Assembly: GCA_913061275.1 (NCBI GenBank)
Contig: CAJXSR010000024.1
Coordinates: 1 to 55,966, forward strand
Direction: 5' to 3'
From: an uncultured Paracoccaceae bacterium
GTDB lineage: Bacteria; Pseudomonadota; Alphaproteobacteria; Rhodobacterales; Rhodobacteraceae
Length of the DNA: 55,966 nucleotides
Of the stretch, positions 52,587-55,966 are shown piece after piece; within the stretch, counting starts at the first letter, position 1, and each line of letters opens with the position of its first letter. The notes beneath the pieces were generated by a model. It did not search any database, was not told the DNA's origin, and was given only the letters and a program-made list of their open reading frames with translations. The translations under genes were made by a program, and so were the position numbers.

Positions 52587-54956
52587 GTGAACTGGGCTGT
52601 TAAAGCATTTATAACCACAATAGTTCTGTCGTTTTTCGTAAACTTTACAGCTATGGCACAGAATACCGAAACGGAATTTGACGTAGAAAAATTCCGCGAA
52701 CTTGCCAGCCGCGCTGAAGATGTGGTTTCAAATCATCAAGCATCAACGGATGCATTTGAAATACTGCGTTCTGATTTGGTTAGCTTTCGCGCAACAGCTT
52801 TAAGCACGCAAGAAGCCCGTGTGCGGCGTGTAGATACCGTGCAAGAACAAATTGCAAGCTTGGGTGACGTACCTGAAGATGGAGTGCAGGAAACTGATCT
52901 GGTTGCCGCAAGGCGCGCAGAACTTGCAGGCCAATTAGCCGAAGCGCGCGCACCATTAATAGTTGCGCAAGAAGCTTTTAGACGTGCCAGCGGATTAATC
53001 GGTGAAATTGATAAAATCATCCGCACACGTAAAACCACGGCACTTTTACAACTGGATAGCACGCCCTTAAATCCAGTATTATGGCCGCCTGCAATATTCG
53101 CATTATTAGACCATATTCTTACAATAGGCGCAGAGGCAAACGCACAGTGGACTGGCGAACTACCTGCTAAAGTACGTAAACAAAACAGCCCAGTTATTCT
53201 GTTTTTACTGGCACTTGGATTGATGCTTATGATCCCTGCCACCCGCAAGGCGGGGCGGCGTTTGGAAGCGGCCAGTGATAGTGGTTTGAATAATCTGGGT
53301 GATACAATGCGTTTGGTGTCTTCTTTGGCGGTGTTTATTTTGCCGATGCTTGGGTTACTGTGCATACAATATGCAATCGAAGTTGCTGACATTTTCGCCT
53401 TACGGGGTGATTTATTGATACGTTCAGTGCCGTTGATAGGTTTGTCTATATTTGGTGCGAATTGGTTATCCCAAAATTTGCCGCAAGGTAAAATATTCAG
53501 CGGTGATGCTGAAAGCCAAAATACTGATTTAGTGGTGGGTGGCCAGCGTACCATCATGATAATCGGTATTATCATGGCGCTTTACTATTTGCTTGATGGA
53601 CTCGCCGATGGCGCTGACTGGCCAATAGAAATAATGTCAGTCCTGCGGTTCCCCTTGGTGATATTGTTGGGTTACGGCCTGTTTCGTGCGGGGAAAAAGT
53701 TCAATATTTACCGCACGATATTGCGCGGCAATGCCTCTGTAAAAAGTATACCTGAACGGCTTGCAACATTATATATGTGGGCTTGTTATATATTGGGTGC
53801 GGGTGGCCCGATATTGGCTGGGCTTGGTTATTCAAATGCAGGGGCCACGGCTGTGTTTTCAATGGCACTGACCTTGGCTTTATCGGCAGCCGTTTTCTTT
53901 ATATATATCCTTTTGGTACGGTTCCTTAGTTCACCTTCGGAAAATGGCGAAACAGATGTCGCTGATCTGACATCGGGTGGCCTGTATAAAGTTGGCTTGG
54001 CCTTTTTATTGATATGCGCCTCTGTTCCGATATTTGCCCTTATTTGGGGCGCGCGGGTCAGTGATTTAAGCAATCTGTGGTTTACATTAAACGAAGGTAT
54101 TGCGATGGGCGACACAAGTGTTTCAATATCAGATTTCTTGGTATTCATACTGATCTTTTTTATTGGCTATACCATTACCCGTTTGCTGCAATCAGCATTG
54201 CGTACGGCCGTGCTTCCTAACACACGCATTGAAGTAGGCGCACAAAATGCGCTTGTCACTGGCTTTGGCTATGTTGGTATCTTTTCTGCAGCTTTGATTG
54301 CAATTACGACAACTGGGTTGGATTTATCTAATCTTGCGATTGTCGCAGGTGCCCTATCTGTTGGTATTGGTTTTGGCCTACAGGCGATCGTATCAAATTT
54401 TGTTTCTGGTATTATTCTGCTGATTGAACGACCCGTGAAAATCGGCGATTGGGTCGAAATTGGCGCATATTCAGGTAACGTCAGCAATATATCTGTACGA
54501 TCAACAACGATAGAAACCTTTGATAGGGCAACAGTCATCGTACCCAATGCGGATCTGATCGCAGGTACCGTGATTAACTGGACGCATAATGACATTCGCG
54601 GGCGGGTGAAAGTACCCATTGGTGTGGCTTACGGAACCGACCCTGATAAAGTTACAGAAGTGTTGCTATCTATTGCTAATGACCATCCAGAAACCTTGGT
54701 TGTGCCTGCACCTTGGGTGGTGTTTATGGGTTTTGGCGCTGACTCTATGGATTTTCAGTTGCGTGCTATAATTCGCGATGTAAATACCGTTTTAGGCACC
54801 ACATCTGATATAAACTATGAGATTGCAAAACGCTTTGCCGCCGAAGGTATCGAAATACCGTTTGCACAGCGTGTTGTGACAATTAAAAATCCCGAAGATT
54901 TCCTGCCAAAACCAGTAAAACCTGCACGAAAAACACAAGTAAAACCAAAGACCTGA
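52587..54956 (+). CDS. DUF3772/MscS mechanosensitive ion channel
   Basis: 789 residues. A signal peptide is followed by a periplasmic coiled-coil-rich DUF3772 domain (residues 25-150, for example EKFRELASRAEDVVSN and LVAARRAELAGQLAEARA). About ten membrane helices come next, then the MscS pore helix and beta domain: NLAIVAGALSVGIGFGLQAIVSNFVSGIILLIERPVKIGDWVEI. It ends with a Lys/Pro-rich tail (KPVKPARKTQVKPKT). It releases solutes upon hypo-osmotic shock. Start GTG 52587 with AGGA upstream. It fits with a BCCT osmolyte importer encoded in the same arm. Confidence 0.93.
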   Translation: MNWAVKAFITTIVLSFFVNFTAMAQNTETEFDVEKFRELASRAEDVVSNHQASTDAFEILRSDLVSFRATALSTQEARVRRVDTVQEQIASLGDVPEDGVQETDLVAARRAELAGQLAEARAPLIVAQEAFRRASGLIGEIDKIIRTRKTTALLQLDSTPLNPVLWPPAIFALLDHILTIGAEANAQWTGELPAKVRKQNSPVILFLLALGLMLMIPATRKAGRRLEAASDSGLNNLGDTMRLVSSLAVFILPMLGLLCIQYAIEVADIFALRGDLLIRSVPLIGLSIFGANWLSQNLPQGKIFSGDAESQNTDLVVGGQRTIMIIGIIMALYYLLDGLADGADWPIEIMSVLRFPLVILLGYGLFRAGKKFNIYRTILRGNASVKSIPERLATLYMWACYILGAGGPILAGLGYSNAGATAVFSMALTLALSAAVFFIYILLVRFLSSPSENGETDVADLTSGGLYKVGLAFLLICASVPIFALIWGARVSDLSNLWFTLNEGIAMGDTSVSISDFLVFILIFFIGYTITRLLQSALRTAVLPNTRIEVGAQNALVTGFGYVGIFSAALIAITTTGLDLSNLAIVAGALSVGIGFGLQAIVSNFVSGIILLIERPVKIGDWVEIGAYSGNVSNISVRSTTIETFDRATVIVPNADLIAGTVINWTHNDIRGRVKVPIGVAYGTDPDKVTEVLLSIANDHPETLVVPAPWVVFMGFGADSMDFQLRAIIRDVNTVLGTTSDINYEIAKRFAAEGIEIPFAQRVVTIKNPEDFLPKPVKPARKTQVKPKT

Positions 54957-54970
54957 TCTTTGGCTTTTGT
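54945..54970 (+). terminator. Terminator of the mscS-like gene
   Basis: CCAAAGA pairs with TCTTTGG around CCTGA and is followed by CTTTTG. The left arm lies in the last codons of the gene. Confidence 0.55.
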
Positions 54971-55010
54971 CCTTGCCTGCCCAATTTGCATTGTGTAAAC
55001 CCGCGCTCAC

Positions 55011-55100
55011 GGACAGGTGGCCGAGTGGTCGAAGGCGCACGCCTGGAAAGTGTGTAGGCGGGTGACCGTCTCCAGGGTTCGAATCCCTGTCTGTCCGCCA
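55011..55100 (+). tRNA. tRNA-Ser (anticodon GGA)
   Basis: 90 bases with encoded CCA. Acceptor GGACAGG pairs with TCTGTCC; the anticodon loop is CTGGAAA; a long variable arm (GCGGGTGACCGTC) marks the class II Ser type; the T arm is CAGGGTTCGAATCCCTG. Decodes UCC. Confidence 0.95.
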
Positions 55101-55458
55101 CTTTACTTAAATAATACTTTAAAAACTATATCTTAACGTAATATCTGAATATCACATCCCACATTTCACCCCATATTAATAATTGACCTTGATGGACGTA
55201 CTACGTCCATTATGGTTTGAAATTTTCTAGAAACCCGAAACGCAAACATGTTAGAAATGGAATGCTGTCACCTATAGACTTTGAATGGCAGCAAAAAATG
55301 AACAAGCAATGCGTCTAGGAAACTAGGGGCTATTCAATACTTTATACAAGGATTGTACTACTCCCAGAATTCGATATTTCTATTGTGGGTTCTATTGATT
55401 TCAGCTTACCAATTATCAAACAACATGCTGACATCAATTCGCAGTATATAGGAAAAAT
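55101..55458. other. Intergenic region after tRNA-Ser
   Basis: About 360 bases, AT-rich, no gene supported. It contains the 19-base dyad at 55192-55210. Confidence 0.5.
55192..55210. repeat. 19-bp inverted repeat
   Basis: ATGGACGTA, one central C, then TACGTCCAT: a perfect 9+9 dyad 91 bases after tRNA-Ser. No T-run follows. It may be a regulator site or part of an integration region. Confidence 0.5.
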
Positions 55459-55638
55459 GTGTATACGGATGATCCAAGAGTTTTAAGTAAACTTGAATTT
55501 TATTTAGATGAGCTTATTGAAGAGCATGCATACAAAATAAACTCTAATTCAGATATTCTAAAGTGGGCTGACAAGGCTTGGGAATTGCGAGCGGAGTATG
55601 AAAATGGATTGGCCAAAATTCACATACCAAAACATTGA
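55459..55638 (+). CDS. Short orphan ORF, possible gene remnant
   Basis: 59 codons from GTG at 55459 with AGGA 5 bases upstream. It reads YTDDPRVLSKLEFYLDEL, then INSNSDILKWADKAWELRAEY, ending AKIHIPKH. Composition is protein-like and acidic. A stop lies in frame about 13 codons upstream of the GTG. It may be a small protein or the 3' end of a decayed gene. The DILKWA...EYENG pattern resembles the DIIRWA...EYQEG of the orphan at 42389-42769. Confidence 0.35.
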   Translation: MYTDDPRVLSKLEFYLDELIEEHAYKINSNSDILKWADKAWELRAEYENGLAKIHIPKH

Positions 55639-55931
55639 CCGATGGGCGGCACAGTGATCTGCCCCCTGAATTCAAACCAAACTTTAGAAAGCTTTGTTAT
55701 AACGGGAGTGGCAACTCATTACATAAATGGCAATTTGTCACAAGTTTCAAACACTACCAAAATCGGTTTCACTTCGAATGCAAAACAACGCGCACAATTC
55801 GTCAGTAACGACCTATTCTGTTGAAAAATTCTGATTTCTAACAAAATCTGAAAATATCTGCCCACACAGCTAAAATGAAGATTTTTTGCGAGGGGGTTCG
55901 GCTAAAAGAGATTTTCTGCCCTGCTGTGGCT
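55639..55931. other. Contig-end region without recognised genes
   Basis: About 290 bases up to the adapter. A 60-codon frame at 55642-55824 has no ribosome site and no protein-like pattern I can defend. Confidence 0.4.
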
Positions 55932-55966
55932 CTGTCTCTTATACACATCTGACGCTGCCGACGATC
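55932..55966 (-). other. Illumina Nextera read-1/i5 adapter (artefact)
   Basis: CTGTCTCTTATACACATCT (the reverse-complemented mosaic end) followed by GACGCTGCCGACGA is the Nextera read-1 adapter at 55932-55964; the last two bases begin the index. This is not genome. Confidence 0.97.

Noticed and set aside
55642-55824. 60-codon frame at the contig end
   Set aside because: No ribosome site and no protein-like pattern; it runs towards the adapter-marked end.

Overview
The window reads as a chromosomal contig of a marine Rhodobacterales (Roseobacter-group) alphaproteobacterium with moderately low GC. This rests on family signatures: AcuI, TrgA, DUF1326/DUF2182 pairs, an IalB-like protein, a Hint-domain propeller gene, a Roseobacter-type serine recombinase remnant and a BCCT carrier. 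Both contig ends are Illumina Nextera adapter sequence (1-47 and 55932-55966), so the genomic part is about 48-55931.

Left arm (0.05-18.6 kb): a mixed but ordinary region. It holds a DUF3108 protein, a DUF1326/DUF2182 cassette, rpmB, a membrane-anchored PCu(A)C copper chaperone, a LMW tyrosine phosphatase, a sulfotransferase, a low-GC orphan gene, lepA, a tiny GIY-YIG nuclease gene bounded by inverted repeats, PhnA/YjdM, an AlkX-type glycosylase, a methyltransferase, a small sulfide-response cluster (Crp/Fnr regulator, DUF2892, persulfide dioxygenase), MmgE/PrpD and IalB. A Hint-domain beta-propeller pseudogene with three frameshifts follows.

Central region (18.6-38.6 kb): looks like a genomic island. 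Its left edge is debris: two 387-bp direct repeats around a serine-recombinase fragment, then a broken IS6-type transposase. Its right edge is an intact tRNA-Arg(CCG) beside a truncated, different tRNA-Arg(CCG). Inside are two compact operons of visibly higher GC. The first (21117-28316, minus strand) joins a methanethiol oxidase (SBP56), a ferredoxin, a CoA-binding protein, a rhodanese, a persulfide dioxygenase, an ECHDC3-like crotonase, an acyl-CoA ligase and a DmdA-like demethylase, with a divergent IclR regulator. This suggests a methylated-sulfur route from DMSP or methylthio acids through methanethiol and sulfide. The second (30454-36097) is a DeoR regulator, a Ugp-type glycerol-3-phosphate ABC transporter and a GpdQ-like phosphodiesterase, with a divergent HAD phosphatase. 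A head-to-head scar follows, where a flavin oxidoreductase and a rhodanese gene have both lost their 5' ends.

Right arm (38.6-55.9 kb): a FadR-type regulator with a 24-bp perfect palindrome, a second DUF2182/DUF1326 cassette in reversed gene order, acuI, a fossil tandem-duplication junction made of the 3' ends of acuI and a BCCT gene, a ferric-reductase-like flavoprotein, the intact BCCT transporter, a serine hydrolase, a class V aminotransferase, cfa, trgA, cysK, a DUF3772/MscS channel and tRNA-Ser(GGA). AcuI, the BCCT carrier and the island sulfur operon together point to use of DMSP and related osmolytes.
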